A stretch of 64,000 nt of DNA from Hylemonella sp. (GTDB lineage: Bacteria > Pseudomonadota > Gammaproteobacteria > Burkholderiales > Burkholderiaceae_C): the NCBI RefSeq assembly GCF_027532185.1, contig NZ_JAPZSV010000002.1, forward strand, positions 458,728 through 522,727. Direction: 5' to 3'. The position numbers were made by a program, and so were the translations under genes. This document shows, one piece after another, positions 50,992 through 60,600 of the stretch (the stretch's first letter is position 1; each line of letters opens with the position of its first letter). Under the pieces are notes generated by a model. That model was not told where the DNA came from and ran no database searches. It saw nothing but the letters and a program-made list of their open reading frames with translations.

Positions 50992-52536
50992 TCAAGCGGT
51001 GGGGGTCGTCGCGTTCGGCGCCCAGGCCGTGGGCCAGACCCGCAGCGCGACGCGGGTGTAAAGCTCGTCCACGTAGAAGCCGGCGTAGCTCCAGCGGCGC
51101 CAGCCCTCAAGCAGGGGCGCGCGCCACTGCAGCGTGAGCAGGGCGACATACATCACGCCCATACCCAAGGCGGCCACCCACCCCGCCAGCTCGTTGGGCT
51201 GGTCGTGCACCCCCAGGGGCAGCAGGTGCACCGCCGCGGCCAGCACGGCCAGACCCAGCACCATGCCCAGGCCCGCACCCAGGCGGCTCCAGCGCAGCCG
51301 CGCCTGCACCGGGTCGCTCGCGCGCGGCAGCCACAGCAGCGGTGCCCAGGCCAGGGCCAGCACCACACTCCACCACCACGGCCAGTTGGCGCCGGGCAGG
51401 GCCAAGGTCACGCCACCGACCAGCCCCAGCGCAAGCAGCGGCGCCAGCCACAGGCTGGCAGGCGCGAGGGTGTGGCGACCGTGCAGGTCCTGCTGCCGCG
51501 TCTGCGCCACCACGCCGGAGGCCGAGAGGAAGGCGTGCGCCTTGTACAGCGAGTGACCGATCAGGTGCAGCGCGGCCAGCGTGTACAGCCCCAGGCCGCA
51601 TTCCAGCACCATGAAGCCCATCTGCGCCACGGTGGACCAGGCCAGCCGCACCTTGATGCTGATTCGCGTGAGCATCACCAGGCCCGCAAGCAGGGCCGTG
51701 CCCAGGCCAAAGACCACGAGCAGCCAGCGTGCCGCGGGCGCGGCCTCGAGCAGCGGCGCGTAGCGGATCAGCACAAAACCACCGAGGTTGACCACACCGG
51801 CATGCATGAGCGCGGACACCGGCGTGGGCGCCTCCATCACCTGGATCAGCCAGCCGTGCACCGGCAAGAGCGCCGTGCTCAGGATCACCGCCAGCACCAG
51901 GCAGACGGCGCTCCACTGCAGCGCGGCCGAGGCCTCGTGCTCGGCGAGATGCTGCGCCAGTGCGGACAGCGAACCGCTGCCCACCTCGGACCAGGCCAGG
52001 CCCGCCGCCACGGCCAGCAGCGCCCAGGCCAGCAGATCGGCCAGGCGCTTCTTGTGCGCCGCAAGCTGGGCGAAAGGGCGCTCGGGATAGAAGCACAGCA
52101 GCGTCTGCATCACCAGACCCACGGCCATCCAGGCGCCGATGAGCAGCAGCCAGTGATCGGCCAGCAGCAGCAGGTGCACCGCACCCAGCACGCCAGACAG
52201 GGCCGCGATGTAGCGCGCCTGCGCGGACTCACCCTCGAGGTAGCGCGCCGAGAAGGCACCGATCACCGTCCCCAGCAGCTGCACCAGCAGGGCCACGGCC
52301 GCGCTCAGCGGCCCGGCCGCCAGCCAGGGGCTGCCTGGCAGCACCGGGGCGTGGCCGCTCCATTGCAGGAGCAGGCTGGCCAGCGCCGGCAGCAGGGCCA
52401 GGCCGGCCAGGCGGCGGTAATGCCCCCAGAGGGGCGCCACGGCCTGCGGCGCCAGCCAGGCGCGCAGCGCCACGGTGAGCATGAAGGCCGCCGGGGCCAG
52501 GGTGCAGGCGAGGAGGAGAGTGCGGGTGAGGTCCAT
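50992..52536 (-). CDS. dabB: DAB inorganic carbon transporter, subunit DabB (NuoL-like)
   Basis: A 514-residue membrane protein of the proton-pumping antiporter superfamily related to NuoL/MrpA, with about 13 helices. The signatures are HGWLIQVMEAPTPVSALMHAG (helix 7-8 region) and a lysine in RISIKVRLAWSTVAQMGFM; HLIGHSLYKAHAFLSASG is also typical. It should couple ion flow to DabA-mediated CO2 hydration. It is the first gene of the dabB-dabA-DUF6671 run and divergent from the LysR gene at 52634. Confidence 0.92.
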   Translation of the reverse strand: MDLTRTLLLACTLAPAAFMLTVALRAWLAPQAVAPLWGHYRRLAGLALLPALASLLLQWSGHAPVLPGSPWLAAGPLSAAVALLVQLLGTVIGAFSARYLEGESAQARYIAALSGVLGAVHLLLLADHWLLLIGAWMAVGLVMQTLLCFYPERPFAQLAAHKKRLADLLAWALLAVAAGLAWSEVGSGSLSALAQHLAEHEASAALQWSAVCLVLAVILSTALLPVHGWLIQVMEAPTPVSALMHAGVVNLGGFVLIRYAPLLEAAPAARWLLVVFGLGTALLAGLVMLTRISIKVRLAWSTVAQMGFMVLECGLGLYTLAALHLIGHSLYKAHAFLSASGVVAQTRQQDLHGRHTLAPASLWLAPLLALGLVGGVTLALPGANWPWWWSVVLALAWAPLLWLPRASDPVQARLRWSRLGAGLGMVLGLAVLAAAVHLLPLGVHDQPNELAGWVAALGMGVMYVALLTLQWRAPLLEGWRRWSYAGFYVDELYTRVALRVWPTAWAPNATTPTA

Positions 52537-52633
52537 GGTGCGGGGGTGTTCTAACGTTGACCGGCATGTTGCCCTGCAGCATTCATTCTGTAAAATACAT
52601 TGTTTATAATATTTCGTTCATTTTTATAGAACA
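52537..52633. promoter_or_regulatory. AT-rich divergent promoter region dabB / LysR
   Basis: A 97-base gap that is strikingly AT-rich for this genome. It holds TATAAT at 52605-52610 towards the LysR gene and a T-N11-A type site TTCATTTTTATAGAA (52617-52631) just before the LysR ATG; several TTATA/TATAA repeats could serve as further LysR contacts for dabB. Confidence 0.5.
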
Positions 52634-53518
52634 ATGAACCTCGAACAGCTCAATTTCCACCACCTGCTCTACTTCTGGCGTGTGGCCAAGGAGGGGCATC
52701 TGACGCGCGCGGCCCAGGCCTTGCACATTTCGCAGTCCGCGCTCTCGGCCCAGATCCGCCAGCTCGAGGAACGGCTGGGCGAAGCCCTATTCGAGCGCGA
52801 CGGCCGCCGTCTGGTGCTGACCGAGACCGGTCATCTGGTGCTGGCCTATGCCGAGAACATCTTCGGCCTGGGGCAGGAGCTGTTGGGCCGGCTGCAGGGC
52901 CGCAGCGAGGGCATGGAGCGCCTGCGCGTGGGCAGCGTGGCCACGCTCTCGCGCAATTACCAGGAGAACTGGATCCGCCCGCTGCTGGCCGATCCCTCGG
53001 TGGTGCTCGCGCTGGAGTCCGGCCCGCTCGAGGGCCTGCTGGAGCGGCTGCTGCAGCACCAGCTCGACGTGGTACTGGCCAACGAGGCCGTGGCCTCGGA
53101 CGCGGAGCGCGCCCTGCACTGCCGCTTCCTGGGCAGCCAGGCCATATCGGTCGTGGGCCCGGCCAGCGCCTGGGCCGGTCGCAGCCTGCGCATCCCCGAG
53201 GACCTGGACGGCATCGACATCGCCCTGCCCGGCCCGCGCCAGGCGCTGCGGGCGCAGTTCGACGCGCTGTGCCTCACGGCCGGCGTCAAGCCGCGGCTGC
53301 GCGCCGAGGTCGACGACATGGCCATGCTGCGCCTGATTGCGCGTGACAGCGGCTGGCTCGCCCTGCTGCCGGAGGTGGTGGTGCAGGACGAGCTGCGCAC
53401 GGGCAGCCTGGTGCGCGTGGGCCAGTCCACCCAGCTGCAGGAACACTTCTACGCCATCACCACCGCGCAGCGCCACCGCATCGAGCGGCTGGAGCGCCTG
53501 ATCGAGGGCGCGCGCTGA
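52634..53518 (+). CDS. LysR-family regulator, probable controller of dabBA
   Basis: A 294-residue regulator with the helix-turn-helix at 20-40 (HLTRAAQALHISQSALSAQI) and a substrate-binding domain. The beginning NLEQLNFHHLLYFWRVAKEG resembles NhaR-type and CO2-response LysR proteins. Its divergent position across a 97-base AT-rich gap makes dabB the likely target, by analogy with the LysR regulators found beside dab operons. The inducer is unknown. Confidence 0.9.
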   Translation: MNLEQLNFHHLLYFWRVAKEGHLTRAAQALHISQSALSAQIRQLEERLGEALFERDGRRLVLTETGHLVLAYAENIFGLGQELLGRLQGRSEGMERLRVGSVATLSRNYQENWIRPLLADPSVVLALESGPLEGLLERLLQHQLDVVLANEAVASDAERALHCRFLGSQAISVVGPASAWAGRSLRIPEDLDGIDIALPGPRQALRAQFDALCLTAGVKPRLRAEVDDMAMLRLIARDSGWLALLPEVVVQDELRTGSLVRVGQSTQLQEHFYAITTAQRHRIERLERLIEGAR

Positions 53519-53653
53519 GCGGCTGCCAACCGGCGGCCCCTGACCGGAGCGCAGCGCGGCGGCTTGACGTCTGGGATAGGCCTGGGCCAGACTGGGCGGG
53601 CTACGCCGGGTCGCGCCGCAGCCGGGCGGCACCCACGCTTACCGGGAGCTCCG

Positions 53654-53998
53654 ATGTATGAGTCCAAACGGCACCCACCGATCGCCCAGGTGCATTTCCT
53701 GCGGCGCCTGCTGGGGCACTTCGCCGCAGCCCTGGCCCTGCTGGGCGCATCGCTGCTGGCCGGCATGGCCGGCTATGGCTACTTCGAGCACCTGGCCTGG
53801 CGTGACGCCTTCCTGAACTCCGCCATGCTGCTGGGCGGCATGGGCCCGGTGGATGCGCCGCAGACCGACGGGGGCAAGCTGTTCGCCGGTCTCTATGCCC
53901 TCTATGCCGGGCTGGTGTTCCTGGTGGTGCTGGCCATCATCCTCACGCCCTTGATCCACCGCCTGCTGCACACCTTCCACTGGGAAGACCGTCCTTGA
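53654..53998 (+). CDS. Small two-helix membrane protein, ion-channel-like
   Basis: A 114-residue protein from the ATG at 53654. Helix 1 spans ~20-40, a short amphipathic loop NSAMLLGGMGPVD lies at ~55-67, and helix 2 spans ~76-103. This order (helix, pore-like loop, helix) mimics the two-helix potassium channel core, but the loop has LLGGMGP instead of the TVGYG filter. The C-terminus RLLHTFHWEDRP is basic and cytoplasmic by the positive-inside rule. The function is unknown. A reasonable GGGAG ribosome-binding site precedes it. Confidence 0.72.
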   Translation: MYESKRHPPIAQVHFLRRLLGHFAAALALLGASLLAGMAGYGYFEHLAWRDAFLNSAMLLGGMGPVDAPQTDGGKLFAGLYALYAGLVFLVVLAIILTPLIHRLLHTFHWEDRP

Positions 53999-54064
53999 CG
54001 CCCTGCCCCACCGAAGAAGCCGATCTGCAGGCAAGGCACCGCGGGCATGGGCCCGTGACGGTGC

Positions 54065-54766
54065 TCAGCGCAGGTCGAACAGCAGCACCTCGGCGGATTC
54101 CTGCGGCCCCGCACGGAATTCCAATCGCTCCTCGCCCTCCACCAAAGCCGCGTCACCCGCCTGCAGGAACACGCCATTGAGCGCCAGCGCGCCCGCGGCC
54201 ACATGCACATAGCTGCGGCGGCCGGGCGGCGGTCGCCAGGACAGCACATGGTCTTCGAGCAGCGCGACCCAGACGCGCGCGTCCTGCGCCAGCGACAGCA
54301 CGCCGGGCTGCCGCTCGGGCCCGGCCAGCAGCCGCCACTGGTTGAGCTTGTCCGCACGCGTCAGGCTCAGCTTCTCGTAGCCCGGTGCCAGGCCGACCAC
54401 CGCCGGGCGTATCCACCACTGCAGATGATGCTCCGGCAGCTCGGCCGAGCCGTTCATCTCGCTGTGCACGATGCCACGACCGGCGCGCATCAGGTGCACA
54501 TCGCCGGGGTGCATGAGCTCGCGGTGGCCCAGGGAATCGCGGTGCTCCACCACGCCGGCCAGGGGATAGGACATGACCTCCACGTCCGCGTGCCCGTGGG
54601 CCGTGAAGCCGCCGCCGGGCGCCACGTGGTCCTCGTTGAAGACCAGCAGGTCGGAATAGCCCGCGTTATCCGGCGCCTGGTAACTGCCGAAGTTGAAGGA
54701 AAAGCGCGCGTCCAGCCACGCATTGCGAAAGTGGCCGCGCTCGGCCGAGTGGCGCAGGCGCATCAT
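54065..54766 (-). CDS. Pirin family protein
   Basis: A 233-residue bicupin. The metal ligands are in HGHADVEVMSYPLAG (~59-73) and GRGIVHSEMNG near 104. It is close in plan to the pirin at 29997. The ATG overlaps the stop of the DMT transporter gene (ATGA, 54763-54766), so the two are translated from one message. With the divergent LysR gene at 55814 it forms a second LysR-pirin unit in the window. Confidence 0.92.
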   Translation of the reverse strand: MMRLRHSAERGHFRNAWLDARFSFNFGSYQAPDNAGYSDLLVFNEDHVAPGGGFTAHGHADVEVMSYPLAGVVEHRDSLGHRELMHPGDVHLMRAGRGIVHSEMNGSAELPEHHLQWWIRPAVVGLAPGYEKLSLTRADKLNQWRLLAGPERQPGVLSLAQDARVWVALLEDHVLSWRPPPGRRSYVHVAAGALALNGVFLQAGDAALVEGEERLEFRAGPQESAEVLLFDLR

Positions 54767-55638
54767 GATGAGCGCCTCGCGCTGGCGTGCAGCAGCGCAA
54801 TGCCCGCGAGCACGGTGAGCATGGCCGCCACCGTGGCGGCGCCGTGGCGTTCGCCGAAGATCAGCACACCGAGGGCGATCGTGGCCAGCGTGATCACATA
54901 GCCCAGCTGCCCCACCACCACCGGCCCGGCGATGCGCTGCAGCTCGAAAGCTGTGAGATAGAACAGCGTGGTCAGCAGGCCCGCGGCCACGAGCGCCAGG
55001 CGCGTGTCCAGCGCCAGCACCTCCAGGCTCGGCAGATGCCCGCTGATCAGCGCGGCCGGCACCAGCACCAGGGCCTGGATCATCAGCATCAGGCTGGCGG
55101 CCGAGAGCGGGTGCAGCCCCGGCGGCCAGGCCAGGGAACGGAAGAGGTTGCCCGCCGCCAGGAACAGCGGTCCGGCCACGGCCAGCAGGGCCCAGGGCAG
55201 CATCTGCGCATTGATGCCGTCGCTGCGCGGCAGCACCAGGGCCAGCGTACCCGCCAGGCCCAGCAGCACCCCCACCAGGCCCCAGCGTCGCAACCGCTCG
55301 ACGCGCATGGCGAGCGCGATGAGGTAAGTGAACAGCGGCGAGAGCGCGCCGATCACGCCCACCACCCCCGCCGGGATATGGGCGAGGGCCGTGAAAGTGA
55401 TGACATTGGGCGCGCTGATGCCCAGCGCCCCGGCCACGGCGGCATAGCGCACGGTGCTGCGGTTGAGCGCTGGCAGGCGGCCCGCGAAGGCCGCCACCAA
55501 GGTGACCGCCGGCGCGGCGATCAGCAGCTGCCAGGCCAGCACGCCCAGGGGCGAGAGTCCGTCCGCGCGCGCCAGCTTGGCCAGCACGTAGATGCCGGCG
55601 ATCAGCGTGCCGTTGAGCAGGAGCAGGAGCAGGCTCAT
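54763..55638 (-). CDS. DMT/EamA-family transporter
   Basis: A 291-residue membrane protein with ten predicted helices in two EamA repeats. NGTLIAGIYVLAKLARADG opens the protein and GPVVVGQLGYVITLATIALG marks the second repeat; FGERHGAATVAAMLTVLAGI is the typical last helix pair. EamA proteins export amino acids, nucleosides or small toxic compounds. The ATG ending at 55638 is chosen; upstream sequence in the same frame is non-coding. Divergent from the LysR gene at 55814, with the pirin gene downstream. Confidence 0.9.
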   Translation of the reverse strand: MSLLLLLLNGTLIAGIYVLAKLARADGLSPLGVLAWQLLIAAPAVTLVAAFAGRLPALNRSTVRYAAVAGALGISAPNVITFTALAHIPAGVVGVIGALSPLFTYLIALAMRVERLRRWGLVGVLLGLAGTLALVLPRSDGINAQMLPWALLAVAGPLFLAAGNLFRSLAWPPGLHPLSAASLMLMIQALVLVPAALISGHLPSLEVLALDTRLALVAAGLLTTLFYLTAFELQRIAGPVVVGQLGYVITLATIALGVLIFGERHGAATVAAMLTVLAGIALLHASARRSS

Positions 55639-55787
55639 GGCGACACCTCTTGCACGGGGGCCGCAGCTGCTTGGCGCAGATGGCGCATCAGGAAATGGAA
55701 AATCATACGAAAAATCCGAAGTGGGTGGATGCTGGGAATGTAGGGAGCAATCCTTGGCAATGAAAGCGGATATATTTTCCTGACTTA

Positions 55788-55802
55788 TTCGAATTTTTCG
55801 AA
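55788..55802. promoter_or_regulatory. LysR-type operator TTCGAA-TTT-TTCGAA
   Basis: A perfect 15-base dyad with six-base arms that ends just before the AGGAG ribosome-binding site of the LysR gene (55804-55808). A weaker related site, TACGAAAAATCCGAA, is at 55706-55720 towards the DMT gene. This spacing fits LysR autorepression with activation of the divergent operon. Confidence 0.6.
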
Positions 55803-55813
55803 CAGGAGATCTG

Positions 55814-56701
55814 GTGCCCCGTCTCACCCTTGATGCCCTGCAGGTGCTGGACGCCATCGCGCGGGGCGGCAGCTTTGCGGCGGCCGCCGACGAGCTGCAC
55901 CGCACCCCGTCCACCCTCTCCTACACCGTGCGCAAGCTCGAGGACGATCTGGGCGTGCAGGTCTTCGACCGCAGCGGCCACCGCGCCCTGCTCACCGAGG
56001 CCGGGCGCCTCTTGCTCGAGGAAGGCCGCGCCCTGCTGGACAGCGCGGGGGCGCTGGAGCGGCGCCTGCGCACGCTGGGCCAAGGCTGGGAATCGGAACT
56101 GGTGATCGCCTGCAACGAGCTGCTGCCCATCGACGCCGTGCTGCAGGTCGTGCAGGCTTTCTATGCCGAAGGCCACCCCACGCGCATCCGCCTGCTCTCG
56201 GAGGTGCTGGGTGGCGTCTGGGAAGCGCTGGTGAGCCAGCGCGCGGACATCGCGCTGACCGAAGTCAGCGCCAGCGGCGCCATGGGCATCTCGCACCGTC
56301 CCCTGGGCCAGCTGCCCTTCGTCTTTGCCGTGGCGCCGGACCACCCGCTCACGCGCGAGCCCCAGCCCGTGAAACTCCCGGCGCTACGCCAGCAGCGCTG
56401 GGTGCTGATCGCCGACTCCTCGCGCAGCATGAGCCCGCGCTCCAGCGGCATCGAGGGCGCGGCCGATGTGCTGACCGTAGCCAGCCTGCAGGCCAAGCTA
56501 CGCGCCCAGGAAGCCGGCCTGGGCGTCGGCTTCCTGCCCAGCTGGATCGCCCAGCCCGCTATCGACCAAGGCCGCCTCGCCCCCCTCAAGGTCGCCGCCC
56601 CCAAGCCCCGGCTGCAGCTCAGCGTGGCCTGGCGCCCGCAGGGGGCAGGACCGGCGGCGCGGTGGTTTTTTGAGAGATTGCAGGGGGCGGGTCTGGGGTA
56701 G
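55814..56701 (+). CDS. LysR-family transcriptional regulator
   Basis: A 295-residue regulator starting at GTG 55814 with AGGAG upstream. The helix-turn-helix region (SFAAAADELHRTPSTLSYTV) resembles that of the LysR protein at 30828. The C-terminal domain contains the usual two subdomains with GVGFLPSWIAQPAI near the end. Likely targets are the divergent DMT transporter and pirin genes. Confidence 0.92.
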   Translation: MPRLTLDALQVLDAIARGGSFAAAADELHRTPSTLSYTVRKLEDDLGVQVFDRSGHRALLTEAGRLLLEEGRALLDSAGALERRLRTLGQGWESELVIACNELLPIDAVLQVVQAFYAEGHPTRIRLLSEVLGGVWEALVSQRADIALTEVSASGAMGISHRPLGQLPFVFAVAPDHPLTREPQPVKLPALRQQRWVLIADSSRSMSPRSSGIEGAADVLTVASLQAKLRAQEAGLGVGFLPSWIAQPAIDQGRLAPLKVAAPKPRLQLSVAWRPQGAGPAARWFFERLQGAGLG

Positions 56702-56874
56702 GGGGCTACCGAGGTGCGAGTAATAAAGTGCCCATGTGTAGGACCACTTCAGGCTGAGTGCAGTCGCTCGGATTTTGGCCTCGAAAGACTGCAGGTAACC
56801 CGTCAATCAAACAATTTTGGAGCGACTGATCGGTCCATCAACTGCTTGGATGCGTCTCGTAAATCCGGAGCGAT

Positions 56875-57411
56875 TCAAGGAGACCATCCGGCGACGTTAG
56901 CTTGGATCAGGATTTGAGCGCAAGCGCGTGCGTCGGACCCTGCATCGTGATGTTTCAAGGGAATCCCCAGTCGGTCACAAACGTTATCCAACTTTGTCGG
57001 GAAAATGTCAAACGTATTGCGCGCCACTTGAACGGAATCGATGTATTGTCCTCTGGGATTTTTGAGTCCGTGGGTAGAGCAGCAAGCATCCAGAACACTT
57101 CTATCAAATGGCGCATTGTGCGCGGCAAGAAAATCAACACCGTCGAAAAAGGGGGAAATCTCGTTCCACAACTCGCCAAAATTGGGCTCATGTCGCACGT
57201 GGCGCCATTCGATGCCATGGATATGTGTGAACAAGAAATGATCGGACGGCGGCCTTATTAACCAGCTGTTTTCCGAGGCAACTTTCCATTCTTCGATACG
57301 AACAACCGCTAACTGGCAGGCTGAGTTCCTGGCGTTGTTTGCCGTTTCAAAATCAAACGCAAGGATCACCGGGCTCCTTTTTGAAAAGCCGTGTCTTGAT
57401 GAAGACGCCAT
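56875..57411 (-). CDS. DnaQ-like 3'-5' exonuclease (DEDDh)
   Basis: A 178-residue exonuclease with all DEDDh residues: Asp20 and Glu22 (LAFDFET), Asp103 (AHNAPFD), and His155/Asp160 (HHDAGSD). It resembles small stand-alone epsilon-like exonucleases. The ATG at 57411 is preferred because GAGGGG lies seven bases upstream; an in-frame ATG at 57474 would add 21 non-conserved residues. The gene and the ~170-base gaps on both sides are clearly less GC-rich than the rest, which points to recent acquisition. No partner gene or mobile element is adjacent. Confidence 0.85.
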   Translation of the reverse strand: MASSSRHGFSKRSPVILAFDFETANNARNSACQLAVVRIEEWKVASENSWLIRPPSDHFLFTHIHGIEWRHVRHEPNFGELWNEISPFFDGVDFLAAHNAPFDRSVLDACCSTHGLKNPRGQYIDSVQVARNTFDIFPTKLDNVCDRLGIPLKHHDAGSDARACAQILIQANVAGWSP

Positions 57412-57634
57412 GGAAAGTCCCCTCAATTTTCCAAGAACGGAAGTGCGCGAAAAGGTGCTAGCTTGGTTATTCATTTCTCGTCAGCGTCAGTGCCTCCGTC
57501 GTATGGCACTTGTTGACGTGCTTTTCAAGCAATCCAGTGCGGTCTGCTTCCCGCTGCAACAAGGCCACCGGTCGCAGCTCAGTGGTCTTTCACGTCGGGC
57601 GGCAAGCCAGCCATAGCGGGAAACGCCAATCCGA

Positions 57635-60600
57635 CTATCCCAGCTGCCCCGCCAGCAACCTCGCCACATGCACCGCCTCACGCTGCGCGCCATCGGCAAT
57701 CTGGTGCCGGCAGCTGGTCCCATCTGCCACCACGATCGCATCGGCTTTGGCGCGCACCGCCGGCAGCAGTGCCGCCTCGGCCATCTGCATCGACACCTCG
57801 TAGTGCTCGACCTCGTAGCCGAAGCTGCCGGCCATGCCGCAGCAGCTCGATTCGATGAGTTCGGGCTTGGCACCAGGGATCAGTGACAGCACTTCCATCA
57901 CCGGCGTGACGGCAGCGAAGGCCTTCTGGTGGCAGTGACCGTGCAGCAGCACGGGCTGGTTCACGGGCTTGAGCTTGGCGCGGAAGATCTCCAGCTGGCC
58001 GGCCTTGGCCTCGCGGGCCAGGAATTCCTCGAACAGCAGCGCGCTCTTGGCGATCTGTTGCGCGCCCTCGCCCAGCCCCATGACCAGCAGTTCGTCGCGC
58101 AGGGTCAGCAGGCAAGACGGCTCCAGACCGACGATGGCGATGCCTTTCTCGGCGAAGGGCAAGAGGCTCTCCACCACCTCGCGCGCCTTGGCCTTGGCCT
58201 GTTCCACCATGCCGGCGGAGAGGAAGGTGCGGCCGCAGCACAGGTGCTTGCCGTCGGCCTGGGCCTTGCTGGCCACGTGCACGGTGTAGCCGGCAGCCTG
58301 CAGCACGTGCAGGGCGGCGTGGGCGTTGTCGGATTCGAAGTAGCCGTTGAAGGTGTCGACGAAGAGCACCACGGGCTTGGCCGCCGCCAGCACCTCATCG
58401 CGACTGGCGCTGCGCACCGGTGTGTTGAAGAAGTGTTGGCTCTTCCACTGCGGCAGGCTGCGTTTGGCGGAGAAGCCGAAGAGCTTTTCGCTGAGCTGGG
58501 CCATGAGCGGGATCTTGTCGCGCAGGTTCAGCACGGGCGCCACCTTGGCGGCGTGGCGCGCGTAGTCGGGCAGCTGCCCCACCAGTCTGTCCTTGATCGT
58601 GTGGCCGTGTTTCGCCTTGTAGTGCTGCAGAAACTCGACCTTGAGCTTGGCCATGTCCACGCCGGTGGGGCAGTCGCGCTTGCAGCCCTTACAGCTCACG
58701 CAGAGGTCAAAGGCCTCACGTACCACCTCGCTACTCAGTGCGTCTTCGCCCTTCAGGCCATCGAGCTGGCCGCTGAGCGCCAGGCGCAGGGTGTTGGCGC
58801 GGCCGCGTGTGAGGTGCTGTTCGTCGCGCGTGACGCGGTAACTCGGGCACATGGTGCCGGCGTCGAACTTACGGCAGTGGCCGTTGTTGTTGCACATCTC
58901 CACATGCATGGCCAGGCCCTGGGCCGGGTCGCCCCCCGTGCCGGGGGCGGTGGTTTCTTCGGTCACCGGGTTGTTCTGCACATTCCACGCGCTCCAGTCC
59001 AGCACGGGCTGGATGGGCACCACTCGCTGCTTGTGCCCGGGCGGATAGCGCATGAGCGTGGTGTCGTCCATCTTCGGCGGCTTGATCATGCGCTGCGGGC
59101 ACAACAGGCCCTGCGGGTCGAAGTGCTGCTTGATCTGGCCCAGGGCTTCGGTGAGGCGCGGGCCGAACTGCCATTCGATCCACTCACCGCGGCACAGGCC
59201 GTCGCCGTGCTCGCCGCTGTAGGCGCCCTTGTACTTGCGCACGAGTTCGCTGGCCTCCTCGGCAATGGCGCGCATCTTCTGCGCACCGTCGCGCCGCATG
59301 TCCAGGATGGGGCGCACGTGCAGCGTGCCCACGGAGGCGTGGGCGTACCAGGTGCCGCGGCTGCCGTATTTGCGGAAGACCTGGGTCAGCGCGTCGGTGT
59401 ACTCGGCCAGGTGCACCAGGGGCACGGCGCAGTCTTCGATGAAGCTCACGGGCTTGCCGTCGCCGCGCAGGCTCATCATGATGTTGAGGCCGGCCTTGCG
59501 CACTTCCCACAGGTTCTTCTGCGGGGCGTCGTCGATCATTTCCACCACGCTGCCAGGCAGGCCCAGGTCGCCCATGAGCTCCACGAGCTCCTTGATCTTG
59601 GGCGCGATGTCGGCCTTGCTGGCACCGGAGAACTCCACGAGCAGGATGGCCTCGGGCTTGCCGCCGTTGATGGCCGGCGCCAGCGCGGTGCGGATGGTGG
59701 GCGCGAAGGCCGGGTTCTGCAGCGAGAGCTCGATCATGGTGCGGTCCACCAGCTCCACCGCCGTCAGCGCCCCGCCCTGCATGTGGTGGCCCAGCTTGAC
59801 GATGTGCTGGGCGCTGTCCATCGCTTTGTAGAAGGTGGGGAAGTTCACCACGCCCAGCACCTTGGCGCGCGGCAGCTCGCTGAGCTGCAGGCAGAGCGAG
59901 CGCGTGAGCGCCAGCGTGCCTTCGCTGCCGATCAGCAGGTGCGCCAGATTGACCGAGCCATCGTTCGTGTACGGCTTCTCGTTCTGGTTGTGGAAGATGT
60001 CGAGGTTGTAGCCGGCCACGCGGCGCAGCACCTTGGGCCAGCGCGCCTCGATCTCGTCACGGTGCAGGCCGGCCAGGCCGCGCACGAAGTCGCCGATCTG
60101 CTTCACGCGGCCCACGGCCTGGTCGTAGCGGCCGAAGTTCAGCAGCTCGCCGTCGGCCAGCCAGGCCTGGGCGCCCAGCACGTTGTGCACCATATTGCCG
60201 TAGGCGATGGAGCGGCTGCCGCAGGAGTTGTTGCCCGCCATGCCGCCCAGCGTGGCCTGCGCGCTGGTGGACACGTCCACCGGGTACCAGAGGCCGTGCT
60301 TCTTGAGCGCGGCGTTCAGGTGGTCCAGCACCAGGCCGGGCTCCACGCGCGCGGTGCGCTGCTCGACGTTGATGTCGAGAATGTTGCGCATGTGCTTGCT
60401 GTGGTCGATGACCAGGCCCGCACCCACGGTCTGGCCGCACTGGCTGGTGCCGCCGCCGCGCGGCACGATGGGCACGCCGAGGTCCCGGCAGATGTCGATG
60501 GCCAGGCGCACGTCGGCCGCGTCGCGCGGCAGGAACACACCCACGGGCATGACCTGGTAGATGGAAGCATCGGTGGCGTAGCGGCCGCGGTCGGCAGGGC

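Noticed and set aside
48711..52554. Long plus-strand frames (48711-50966 and 50953-52554) across dabA and dabB
   Set aside because: Antisense shadows rich in Gln/Arg/His; the minus-strand genes have clear motifs and operon spacing.
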